Assembly (NCBI GenBank): GCA_022828595.1
Contig: JAKGHH010000005.1
Location: forward strand, 30,392,193 to 30,456,192
Source: Nelumbo lutea
Lineage: Eukaryota; Streptophyta; Magnoliopsida; Proteales; Nelumbonaceae
DNA: 64,000 nucleotides
Reading direction: 5' to 3'
Shown one piece after another: positions 55,375 through 64,000 of the stretch (position 1 is the stretch's first letter; every line of letters starts with the position of its first letter). Below the pieces are notes generated by a model that saw only the letters and a list, made by a program, of their open reading frames with translations, was not told the DNA's origin and did not search any database. Position numbers and translations under genes: made by a program.

Positions 55375-57029
55375 GAAAAGGCTCCAATTAGGGTTTTAAT
55401 AAGTTTCTCAAAGTGCAGGGATTCTTGATGAACTTGGTTTGAGCTGAATCGACAACACCACACAACTCACGAAATCAGTTCAGTCTTGACTACCGTGATA
55501 GCCAAACTCGGTGGCAGCTCTTTCTAGAAGAAGAAAAACTATTTCAGCCTTCAAGGTGCAACCGGTAGACCTCTAAACACAAAGTATTCCAGGTCCCCAA
55601 CAACCGTTGTCCCAAAGAGAAGAAATAACAGTCCACAGTCCTTAAGAGACCTTTTAACAAACACTCTGTGTGTAGTAGTTAACACCCTACTGATAACTAG
55701 TAGAAACCACTTCAATAGTATTTTGTATAGGTCCGAGAAAAGGCTGGGCTGAATTAGAGACTAATACCACTGAGTCCAAGCCAGTTTCAGCAACTTAACA
55801 GTCCAACAACAACCGAACTGCTCCCCAAAATAACCCAGAAATCTCTGAGTTGAATTAGTCCAGCAACAACCAACCAGTAGGGCAGAATGGAGAGGGGTTT
55901 CGAGTACTTTAACAGCCCTCCCAAGCAAAGAAAATAACTCAGCAATAACTGCGGTAACTTACAGTATGTGAATCTCTGATTTGAGCTTCAAATCAGGCCG
56001 AACACTTTTCTCTCTGATTCTTCCTGGTCCCCGAACTATTCTCCAAGTGGGTAGAGACTTGGGCACCCTCCAATGACCTCCAAGAACCAGGCGAATGACT
56101 TTAAACTTCCAGCCCTAGAATATCCTCATGCAGTGGGCTGGACTAGAACCACATGAGGGTCACGCCAAGCTCTGGCCTGCTCTGATGCCAAGTTGAAAAC
56201 AACCATCTTGAAGTATAGAACTGCTTGAGATTATTAGATGCAAAACCAGAAAACAAACAAGAGAAGATTAAGAAGATGAAAGAGAGAGAGCTGGTGACAA
56301 TGAGAGTTAGAGAGTGAGAGGTTCAAACTAAACCTCCCTCTGACACTCTAAAACATTTTATTAAGTTAATTTTTGAATTATTACAGAGAGGCCCTTGGGT
56401 GGGCAAGAAATTACAAAAAACAGAGTATATAAGAGTATGGGCTCAGAATAAGGCCCATTACAGAGGCAAACATAGACATAACATAGAATGACAGCCTATG
56501 GGCCATTTGGCCCATCTCCTCTACATTAACCAAGAGTGTTATGTCGCAAGTGGTAGGCATGCAATCTTCTCATCAAGTTTGGAATGCACTATCGAAGTCT
56601 TTTTCGACTCTTTCTTGATCATGGATACTTTAGTTACGCAGACAACTCCAGAGCCTCAAAAAAGGTATGATGACAATCTCTTGTTATGTTCACAAAGCAA
56701 AGTCCATTCCAGATAATTTATCGGTGGTTGCTGATCCCATTTCCAATCAAGACTTAACCATGTACATCCTCTGTGGACTAGGTCCCGGATATGAATTTGT
56801 AGTTACATCAGTGACTTAACAGATTTGATTTAGATCAATTGGACGTAGATGACATCCTTGGGATTCTATTGAATCACGAAGCCTGGCTTGAACAACATAG
56901 CACCCTGACTCTTGATTCTCAATCACCATCTGCTAATATTGCCAACTTCAAATCTAAGAATTCCTCTTAGCAGCAGAACCATGGGTTCTTGCCCAAATCA
57001 GATGGTCTTGGCCTTGGCCGGGCATGTTG

Positions 57030-57965
57030 CCACAACCTTTGATCCTATGTGGTATCCTGACATTGGTGCCACACATCATATGACACCAAACAATGATAAT
57101 CTGCAAAGCCGATCTGAATATAGTGGCGGTGGTCAAGTGAAAGTTGGTAATGATTCCGGTTGAAGATATCTCATGTTGGATCTTCTATATTTACTTCTAA
57201 TCCTTACCAATTTCGGTTGCATGATTTACTTCATGTTCCGGATATTACAAAAAATTTATTGTTTGCTAGCAAATATACAAGAGACAATGACCTATTTTGA
57301 GTTTCACCAGGATGATTTTCTTTTGAAGGATTATATGGGGAGAACAATTCTACGAGGAACCATTAGAGATGGACTATATTGCTTTCCGGGTAGTGCTTCA
57401 GTTATGAATAAGTCTCCTCAAGCTTGTGTTGGTGAACGGATCACTGTTGAAGAATGGCATCGACGACTTTGCCATCTAGCTCTTCTAGTAGTGAGGCAAG
57501 TCTTGTCTAGGTTTAGCTTACCATATGTAGGGCGGTTTGATTTTCCCAAAGTTTGTGAACCCTATCAATTGGGTAAAAGTCATAGGCAGTCGCTGTCTTC
57601 CTCCTTGTCAGTATCAAATAGTCCTTTGGACTTAGTTTTTTCAGATGTTTGGGGACCAGCCCTAGTGGTGTCAATAAATGGTTTTCAATATTATGTTATT
57701 TTCGTGGATAATTTTAGTAAATTTTCATGGATATTTCCCATGTGAAAAAAATCTTAAGTCTTTGACATATTTGTGAGATTTAAACGACATGTTGAAACCC
57801 TTTTTGACACCAAGATCAAAAGATTTCAATCTGACTAGGGTGGAGAGTACAAGAATCTTTCCAAATTTCTTGATGAACATGGTATAACTCACAGACTTGC
57901 TTGCCCTCATACTCATGAGCAAAGCGGAGCCATTGAAAGGAAGCATCGCCATGTTGTCAAATCCT
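57030..57965 (+). pseudogene. Copia-1 protease and integrase, deleted
   Basis: The protease signature reads WYPDIGATHHMTPNN: the active-site DSG has become DIG, which should abolish activity. After a stop, 57173-57745 reads GTIRDGLYCFPG, EEWHRRLCHLALLVVRQVL (pre-integrase zinc region), LDLVFSDVWGPALV and YVIFVDNFSKFSWIFPM. Another stop follows, then RFKRHVETLFDTKIKRFQSD, a stop, GGEYKNLSKFL and EQSGAIERKHRHVVKS. Downstream of this the integrase C-terminus is lost: within a few codons the sequence joins RADGSIG of the RT region, implying a deletion of about 1 kb. Confidence 0.88.
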
Positions 57966-59330
57966 GGGATTTGACATTCGGCCTTGTTGTCAAACAGAGG
58001 GCTGACGGATCCATTGGGCCCGTCTTGTGGCCCAAGGATTTAATCAAATTCCAGGAGTTGATTTTGGAGAGACATTCAGCCTTGTTGTCAAACTGGTTAC
58101 AATCCGAACCATTCTTGCATTGGCAACTTCACAAAAATGGGTGCTTCGACAACTTGAGTTTGATAATGCATTTCTCAATGGCTTTGTTGATGAGGACATC
58201 TTTGTTCGACAGCCCAAAAGGTTTGAAAATCCAGATTTTCCTACTCATGTCTGTAAGCTCCATAAGGCACTTTATGGGCTTCGACAGGTGCCCCGATCTT
58301 GGTATTCCTGTCTCACAACTCACAATCCTTGGGGTTTAAATGTTTGTTAACTGATCCATCTCTTTTTGTATACTCCCATGGCAACAATCCAGTCTACATG
58401 CTAATATATGTAGACTATATTCTCATTATAGGCACTTCAACCTCTCTTGTGAACAATGTCATTGCTAACATGGGCAAGCATTTCTCTCTAAAGGATCTAG
58501 GCCTAGCCCACTTCTTTTTGGGCATGGAGTTTACACATAAGCCATCAAGACTGTTCATCTCTCAAAGACGTTATATTTTGGACCTGCTACATCAGGCTCG
58601 GATGGAAAACACAGAGCCTCTTACTTCCCCTATGGTTGTGAATTCAAAACTCTCTAAGCTTAATGGTGATTCTTTACCAAATCCAACTGAATATCGGAGC
58701 CTAGTTGGTGTTTTGCAGTATGTGACTCTTACTCGTCCCGGCCATTCCTTTTCAGTCAACAAAGTTTGTCAATTCTTACATGCTCCCACCACAGAACATT
58801 GGAAGGCTGTTAAAGGATTCTTCGGTACTTAAAACACATTCTTGATCATGGATTGCTGTTCTCATCTTCTTCCGGGCCACTTATCCTTCAAGCTTTTTCA
58901 AACGCTGATTGGGAAGGTTGCTCGGATGATAGACGCTCCACGGGGGGATATCCTATCTACTTGGGACGGCAGTTCATTGTCTGGAGCTCTAAGAAGCAAG
59001 CAATGGTTGCCAACTCAAGTACAAAATTTGAGTTTTGGGCCTGTGCTATAACAGCCACTGAATTATTATGGATTAATTCCTTGTTGAAAGATATTGGAAT
59101 ACACCGTAAGCAGCTTCCTCTCATTTGGTTTGACAACATTGGAGCAACATACCTTGCTGCTAACCCAATATTCCATGCTTGAACCCGTCACATAGAAGTA
59201 GACTTCCATTTTCTCCGAGATTTAGTGATGCAAAAGTCACTTCAAGTGCAATTCATTTCCTCTGTCAATCAAGTAGTGGATATTTTCACTAAACCTCTTA
59301 GTGGAACACAATTCTAGTTGCTTTTTCTCC
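57966..59330 (+). pseudogene. Copia-1 reverse transcriptase and RNase H
   Basis: RT segment 58027-58350 reads AQGFNQIPGVDFGETFSLVV, RQLEFDNAFLNGFVDEDIFV and CKLHKALYGLRQVPRSWY. After a frameshift, 58299-58832 reads LLTDPSLFVYSHG and LIYVDYILIIGTSTS, where the catalytic YVDD is YVDY, then DLGLAHFFLGMEFTHKPSRL. RNase H (58853-59182) reads NADWEGCSDDRRSTGGYPIY, WSSKKQAMVANSSTKFEFWA and ELLWINSLLKDIGI. It continues past a stop to RHIEVDFHFLRDLV and IFTKPLSGTQF near 59310. Confidence 0.9.
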
Positions 59331-59787
59331 AAGCTTCATGTCCGTCCAGAACATTTTGCTTGAGGGGGCGTATTAGAAGAAAGCTAACGTATAGGACACA
59401 ACTTAATATTTATCTCATGCATTTGTGTTGATCCCAAACTCTATATTGTGTGATAAGCTTTGCACATAGTGATAAGTTCTGCACGTTACATACTGTTTTA
59501 GATGTTTGTTGTAACTACAACATTCTTTCTACTATAAATACTTGTTGGTTGTATGGCTGATAATCCATCGAACCAGATTTCAACCACTTTTGTGTTTGGT
59601 TTCTTTAACTCAGACAGAAACCGGACCAGCGGCTATCAGCCGTGACAGCGAGAGCTTCGGTGGTAAGTTTTCTGGCCTCTTCTTCTCTCTACTAATCGTG
59701 ATGATCATCTATAGAAACTGGCCACCGAACCAGCGACTATCAACGGTGACAGCGAGAGCTCCGGTGGTAAGTTTTTTGGCCTTCTCC

Positions 59788-59824
59788 TCTTCCTCTTCTT
59801 CTTCTTCTTCTTCTTCTTCTTCTT
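59788..59824. repeat. TTC trinucleotide microsatellite in the MULE arm
   Basis: A run of TTC units interrupts the subterminal repeat of the MULE's left arm. The serine-rich and lysine-rich open frames crossing it are artefacts. Confidence 0.9.
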
Positions 59825-60898
59825 TTCTTTCTTCTCTCTACTGATCGTGGCAACTTCATCATTCATCAACCTAACCAAAATCAACACAAATGACGATCCC
59901 ACATCATGAAACCGTATTCCACTTCCACTCACATGATGCAAAATACTAGCCACGTGGACTATATGACCAAAGTTATGGGAAAGGAATCTCTTGTAAATGC
60001 TTTCGATTCTGTTTTCTTACTTGGCGACTGGCGAGTCACGATTCCCTATGTGTTAATATGAAAATGAAGAGGGAAAAGCTTTTGCTTTTAATCCCCTTAC
60101 GGTTTTATTATTTTCTTCTGCCAATTCAATACAACACGCCACTCTACCGCAACCGCTGATACTGTGGCATATAAGAACTTCTCCAAAAGCTGAGAACGAC
60201 AAATCAAATCAATGAAAGAAGGAAAAAAAAGAACTGGAAGACAATCGAAAAAACAAACTTAAAATCTATAAAAGGAAAAAAATAAATTGTTCGAGAAAGG
60301 AAATTATGCTCTGCTTTTCGTAATGAAGTCTTTGAGTTTCGGTCATTGATGGGTGGTTCAAGTATAGATGAATCCGAGAGCAGTTCATCCAATATCACTA
60401 TCACAATCGATAGCCGCTGGTTCAGTGGCTAGTTTCTGCAGATGATCAATCACGATCAGTAGAGAGGAAGAAGAAAACTTACCATTGGAGCTCTCGCCGT
60501 TGCCACCGATAGCCGTTGGTTCGGTGGTCGGTTTCTATAGATGATCAGTCACTATCAATAGAGAGAAGAAGAAGAGGAGGCTAGAAAACTTATCGTCGGA
60601 GCTCTCGTCATCGCCGTCGATAGCCGCTAGTCTGGTTTTTGTCTGGTTGAACCGCCAAACTCTTGTTAACACCGTTAATGTTATGCTTCGTTCCCCTAGA
60701 CGACGTGGTTGAACGTGATTGGTGGGTTCACGCGTCCAGTGCACCCATGGGTGCACAGAATGTGGACTCGTGGGAGTTTAAGAGGTGGTAAAAGCACTCA
60801 AAAGAAGCTACATGGAATATGTAGAATTTATAAAACAAAATATAAAAAAAAGGAGAAAAAAGATAAATGTCGTGTCACACGATTCGTTAAAGTATAAA

Positions 60899-61126
60899 TT
60901 AATATGTTTCATAATCTTTTATAGCATCTAATCTAGATATATTTCTAGAAAATTTTCTATATGTTGGATTAAGTGTTTGTACAAAATTTTCAAATTTAGT
61001 ATCTTTTGCTAATAAAAATGGTTGTTTATTATGTACTATAACTAATGCTGATCTCATTTTTTCTTGTGAATAATGAAAATCAGAAATGTTACAATTCCAA
61101 TATGGGTTTGAGTGGTTCATTTTCAA
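60899..61126 (-). pseudogene. hAT transposase fragment
   Basis: The minus frame reads NISDFHYSQEKMRSALVIVH, NKQPFLLAKDTKFENFVQTL, then NPTYRKFSRNISRLDAIKDY. Plant BED-zinc-finger hAT transposases of the RICESLEEPER/DAYSLEEPER type have the same block (HEQPF...F..F...LNP.Y...SRN...D....Y) between the N-terminal BED finger and the catalytic core. Only about 75 residues remain, with no neighbouring hAT sequence, so it is an isolated scrap. Confidence 0.7.
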
Positions 61127-62040
61127 TTTAGTTAATATGTTTTAATACAAATTTATACTATATATAAAAGTGTGGCTGTAGAGTGGAAGCTTTTTTGGAC
61201 TAAAAATTATCCTTTATTTCTTTGTTTGAGAAAGGGTATAAAAGTCATTTTATTACAACTTTAATGCCAAGTTTCATGGTTACTAAAATGCCCATATTTG
61301 TGTATTTAGTCCAACTCTAATTGTAAGGGTTGAAAATGTAACTTCAGTTATTACTTTCCACCTCATTTAATCCCCTCTCATTAAGTCTTACACGTAAAGT
61401 ATTAACTCCCATTTTCTCTTATTAAATCCTATATTTAAGTTATTTTTCACTAATAAATGCTACTAATTAGATCTATTTCAAAATTTATAACAATATAAAC
61501 CCATATATTTTAAAACTGACTCAAAAACAAATCCATTCTTTGTCAAGTGGTGGTTAAGCAATTCAACCATGTGAATCAAATTAACCAACCTATGAAGTCA
61601 TAGCTAGGTAATATAAATTTTAAAATATAAATAAATATGAAAAATAATAAGAATGTAAAAAATAGACATTTATGATATTTTTATTAATCAAATTAAAAAA
61701 TAAGTGTATTAAACAAGAATTATTTTTATTGATAATGAAAATGAAATACATAATTTATAACTGACAAAAAATGAAATTATTTTATTGTTTGGCAAAACTT
61801 TTTTTTTTTTTTTGATCAATAACACTTTTATTAATTCATCAGTAGAAAATTTACAAGTGGAAGACAAATACACTTATCTTCCAAGAGTCACAAAGTACTT
61901 AAAGAAAGGAAAAAAGAAAATACAAAGATACATTTAATGTCAAACGTGTTGACATTTAATGTCATAAATAAATAATAAAAAATAATAAAATATAAAAATA
62001 CATAAATTTTGCAAAAAAAGAACATTTAGACATATCTATA
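61127..62040. other. AT-rich intergenic DNA
   Basis: No gene seen. A T-run at 61799-61814 followed by GATCAATAACACTTTTATTAATTCATCAG resembles the reverse complement of a LINE or gene 3' end, but no coding tail is present. ATACTATATATAAAAGTGTG near 61156 looks like the 5' end of some plant Helitrons, yet no matching CTRR hairpin end was found. Confidence 0.4.
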
Positions 62041-62158
62041 ATATCATATAATTATCATATTAAGCAAAAAGTAAGTGTGATGTATCATATAATTATCATA
62101 GTAAGCAAAAAGTAAGTGTGACGTATCATATAATTATCATGTATAATATCATATAATT
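62041..62158. repeat. 41-bp tandem repeat upstream of the NOC3-like gene
   Basis: ATCATATAATTATCATA followed by GTAAGCAAAAAGTAAGTGTG recurs at 62043, 62084 and 62125; the third unit is partial. It lies about 200 bp upstream of the telo-box. Confidence 0.85.
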
Positions 62159-62185
62159 GTTTTAGACACATCATTCCCTTAGCCT

Positions 62186-62368
62186 GGCCCAACCCCAGGG
62201 GTCGTGCCTTGGCTGGCTCGGTCGGGCCTGTTTTACACCTTCACGCCGGGCTTCCCTTTTGAGAGATTCTGGGCCAGGCAGGCACTGTCCATGCTGGCCC
62301 TGTGCCTGCTACATTGTGGACGGCCCGCCAAAGTGGGCCGTTCCCATGCTACACTAGCTAAACCCTAA
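62186..62368 (+). promoter_or_regulatory. Site II elements and telo-box of the NOC3-like promoter
   Basis: Site II motifs (TGGGCC or its complement GGCCCA) occur at 62186-62191, 62270-62275 and 62334-62339. The last lies about 20 bp before a perfect telo-box AAACCCTAA at 62360-62368. This pairing is the known signature of plant ribosome-biogenesis and ribosomal-protein promoters, and fits the downstream gene. The GC-rich block 62180-62340 has CAGGCA and GGCCCGCC words that also recall hAT-type MITE ends, so part of it may be of transposon origin. Regulation is inferred, not shown. Confidence 0.65.
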
Positions 62369-63018
62369 CCCCTCTTTTACTTCTCTTTTCACGACAAACT
62401 TCAGCAATCTCTGGTGTTCACAACGGCGTGAGGTATCTTCAGTATCCCTTTAATTTTTCTTTTATCTTTTCACATTTGGATTTGCATATATTGTGTGCTG
62501 AAGCAATTTTATCTCTGCTCAATGATTGTTTGTTTGAAAGTTGTTGCTCAGCATGATGGTTAATGAATGTTGTAGGTCATCTCTTTACAGTTTCTTTGAA
62601 ACGGAGAGTGCATTTAACACAATCTTCGCCCTTTGTTCTTATGTTTCTTATTGATGGTTTTATATTTATAGTGCTCATTTGCAACCTTTTTATATACTTT
62701 AGTTCAAAAGGATCTCATAAATGATATTAAGTTCATGAAAATGGGCAAATAGAAATATTTCAAATGTTACGACATTTGCATTTTCCAAACATATTTATTT
62801 TGAGGGGTGGATTTAAAAAGCAATTTCTTTTTCTCCTCAAAGGTTACAACATTCAGATATTCAGAAAAGCAGAAAAGCATCTCCTGGTGGTAGCCTTTCT
62901 TATTAACTCAATCTGATCAAGTCTTTGATCCACAGACTAGAAAACAGAGAATTGGGGCCTTTTCTTCTTAACCGTTGTCTCTGAAAGAACCCTGCCTTCA
63001 CACTCTCAACTGCTTTGA
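62369..63018 (+). other. Probable 5' UTR with an intron
   Basis: Between the telo-box and the ATG, a donor-like GGCGTGAG|GTATCT at 62433 and an acceptor-like TTTGATCCACAG at 62935 would remove about 500 bp of T-rich DNA. That leaves a short leader of GC-richer sequence on both sides. Leader introns are common in this gene class. A cDNA is needed to confirm it. Confidence 0.4.
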
Positions 63019-63879
63019 ATGGGGAAGAAGAAGAAGGTAATCCTCCCGCCTCAGCTCCCTCCAGAATTAAAAGAAGATGAGATTGAAGTCTCCGATGAGG
63101 ATGTGCAATTTGTGAAGGACAATCAAGAGTATGCTGGATTTGTTTCAAAGCTAGATACTCAGTCGATTACAAGGTTTGTAAATTTGAACTACAACACCAC
63201 ATCATCTTTGAGTTCATGTGCACTGCTTGTTATGCTGTATTAGTATGTTTTCTAGGGTTTCAGGCATAGTCATTGGAGTTTTAACTTATAATCTCATAGC
63301 TTTATTATGAATTGTTAATATGTTCTTCTGTAGTGAATGGTATTGTGGTTTAATCAATGTTGTTTGCAAATCTAAAGGCATGTGACTCGTGTTGCTAATA
63401 AAAAAGAGGAAGAAATAGAAGCATTGTACGAGAAGCGGATTAGAAAGAATAGGTCTCTAGAGAAAGAAAATGAGGAAGATGGAGTTCAAGTTGATCCTGT
63501 GGATGCTCTTCCTGTTAAGACCTTAGATGGCAAGCTTTATTATAGAACAAGTGAGATTTTTTGTTCATTCTCTCTTTTGCTTGCAAAATTACTGTTTTTG
63601 TTTCAAATGTAGCCAAGTAAGCATTTGGTTGATAAGCTTAGATGTTTCACATTTAATGCAGTGGCAAAGGAATCCAGGAAATCTGAAGATGCACCCAAGG
63701 AAGATGACAATGAAAATGCAATGAGTAATGAAGATAACAAGGCTGATAAAAGCATAGTGAAGCTCACAAAAGCAGAAAGGAGGGCGAAGCTGAAGAAAAG
63801 TAAGAAAGAGGCAAAAAGGCAAGAGAAAGAACTAACCAAAACAGAGGAACTGCAAACAAATCCACAAGCTGAAGTGTTG
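63019..63879 (+). CDS. NOC3: NOC3-like nucleolar complex protein, 5' exons (gene continues past window)
   Basis: NOC3 proteins act in the nucleolus in 60S pre-ribosome maturation and export, with NOC2. Three exons fit: 63019-63173, 63378-63550 and 63662-63879. All have GT...AG borders, and phase is kept: R52 spans intron 1, the codon for M110 spans intron 2, and exon 3 ends in phase 0 before GTATTT at 63880. The 182 encoded residues begin MGKKKKVILPPQLPPEL, then EVSDEDVQF, RHVTRVANKKEEEIEALYEK and DPVDALPVKTLDGKLYYRT. These are the conserved N-terminal blocks of plant NOC3 homologues, followed by a lysine/glutamate-rich, coiled-coil-like segment (about 145-170). Full plant homologues are about 800 residues, so most of the gene lies beyond 64000. 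No disabling change is seen. The start is the only ATG before the conserved block. Confidence 0.92.
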
Positions 63880-64000
63880 GTATTTCCCTCATTTAAATTG
63901 GCAATCTCTATTTTCTTTATAGTTTCAAAGACGATTCTTTAAACGGTGAATAACTTATTTTTTTAATATTGGTAAGGCAACGATGTCTTGTTGATATAAA

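Larger units (their letters stand above)
50742..56525 (-). mobile_element. Copia-2, inserted in Copia-1 gag, TSD TTAAC
   Basis: LTRs 50742-51075 and 56191-56525 (334 and 335 bp) differ at roughly 6-7 percent of positions by eye. TTAAC flanks the element at 50737-50741 and 56526-56530. On the minus strand the LTR begins TGTAGAGGAG and ends GTTTTCAACT. The primer-binding site TGGCATCAGAGC (minus strand, 56190-56179) follows at once. The polypurine tract, CTCCCCCTCAAG on the plus strand (51076-51087), lies at the other end. Termini are TG...CT. It contains gag, protease, integrase, RT and RNase H in the normal copia order. This is the youngest and most complete element in the window, but it carries several frameshifts and stops. 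Confidence 0.95.
50404..56950 (+). pseudogene. Copia-1 gag, split by Copia-2
   Basis: The first part starts MASVNQFASIFVSQ at 50404 and reads LPIRLTIENYMLWRAQFIPI, LMGIVDGLVLVPP, YEAWF, a stop and LDQLVLSWLISSLT to 50736, the UBN2-type copia gag. Copia-2 fills 50742-56525. Gag resumes at 56531 with ECYVASGR and, in another frame, SSHQVWNALSKSF. It continues through broken frames with YILCGLGPGYEF-like sequence to about 56910. It is disabled by stops as well as by the insertion. Confidence 0.85.
50156..59610 (+). mobile_element. Copia-1, inserted in the MULE, TSD CAGAC
   Basis: LTRs 50156-50380 and 59371-59610 start TATTAGAAGAAAGC and end CTTTCTTTAACT or GGTTTCTTTAACT. They are flanked by CAGAC at 50151-50155 and 59611-59615. 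The primer-binding site TGGTATCAGAG follows the 5' LTR directly at 50381, and the polypurine tract GCTTGAGGGGGCG precedes the 3' LTR. Termini are TA...CT. Gag is interrupted by Copia-2; integrase is internally deleted; the RT motif is altered. Net length without Copia-2 is about 3.7 kb, shorter than a complete Copia. Confidence 0.95.
50039..60769. mobile_element. Mutator-like element, TSD GTGGGAGTT, split by nested Copias
   Basis: The ends GAGTCCGTGTTAGTGCACC (50039) and, read in reverse from 60769, GAGTCCACATTCTGTGCACC are inverted. They are flanked by a perfect 9-bp duplication GTGGGAGTT at 50030-50038 and 60770-60778. The inverted repeat continues inward for over 300 bp on each side (left arm 50039-50155 plus 59616-59830; right arm about 60370-60769). 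It includes tandem subrepeats of about 120 bp with GAGAGCTCCGGTGGTAAG and CATCTATAGAAAC. Long TIRs and a 9-bp TSD identify a MULE. Without the Copia it would be about 1.27 kb. No transposase is encoded; the interior frame at 60404-60204 is unrecognised. Confidence 0.9.

Noticed and set aside
61150..61200. A Helitron 5' end (ATACTATATATAAAAGTG)
   Set aside because: No partner CTRR end with a hairpin was found, and short AT-rich matches are expected by chance here.
1..64000. tRNA, rRNA or snoRNA genes
   Set aside because: I saw no cloverleaf with A and B boxes, and no rRNA core motif, on either strand by reading; a covariance-model scan would be needed to exclude small RNAs.

Overview
This is plant nuclear DNA, almost certainly from an angiosperm with a transposon-rich, AT-rich genome. 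The evidence is a plant DUF247 gene remnant, plant-type Ty1/copia elements, L1-like LINEs with an RNase H tail, hAT and Mutator-type MITEs, and an intron-containing NOC3-like gene with a telo-box promoter. The species cannot be fixed from the sequence. No rRNA, tRNA or CRISPR locus was recognised. Only one gene looks alive: the 5' part of a NOC3-like ribosome-biogenesis gene at the right edge (63019 onward, running out of the window).

Layout. 1-1.8 kb: AT-rich DNA with one small inverted-repeat element. 1.8-3.95 kb: a strongly diverged tandem array of about 15 units of about 155 bp. 4.06-4.57 kb: a hAT-like MITE. 5.8-13.9 kb: a minus-strand Copia remnant inside a tandem duplication of about 3.3 kb, with a 734-bp solo LTR exactly at the junction. 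13.8-18 kb: a cluster of MITEs. 18.8-20.4 kb: a MITE abutting a 5'-truncated, frameshifted DUF247 pseudogene, followed by a LINE 3' end. 20.7-23.4 kb: no gene seen. 23.5-24.1 kb: a solo LTR. 24.2-32.2 kb: an inverted-repeat pair enclosing a minus-strand LINE, itself split by a 3.6-kb non-autonomous LTR element with a GTATT target duplication. 32.5-37.0 kb: a Copia deletion derivative with an ATTAG duplication. 38.5-41 kb: unknown gene-like remnants, MITEs and small tandem repeats. 41.8-46.3 kb: a second minus-strand LINE with two insertions. 46.5-48.6 kb: inverted repeats enclosing pieces of two cellular genes (pyruvate dehydrogenase E1-alpha and a RING-H2 E3 ligase), a candidate Pack-type transposon. 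50.0-60.8 kb: a Mutator-like element with a perfect 9-bp target duplication, carrying a Copia (TSD CAGAC) that carries a second, opposite Copia (TSD TTAAC). 60.9-62.2 kb: a hAT transposase scrap and AT-rich repeats. 62.2-64 kb: the NOC3-like gene with its promoter.

The order of events can be read from interrupted reading frames and target duplications: MULE, then Copia-1, then Copia-2; and inverted-repeat element, then LINE-1, then LARD. All three well-bounded Copia elements have LTR ends other than TG...CA (TA...CT, TG...CT, TA...TA). All transposon reading frames seen here carry frameshifts, stops or deletions, so none looks autonomous.
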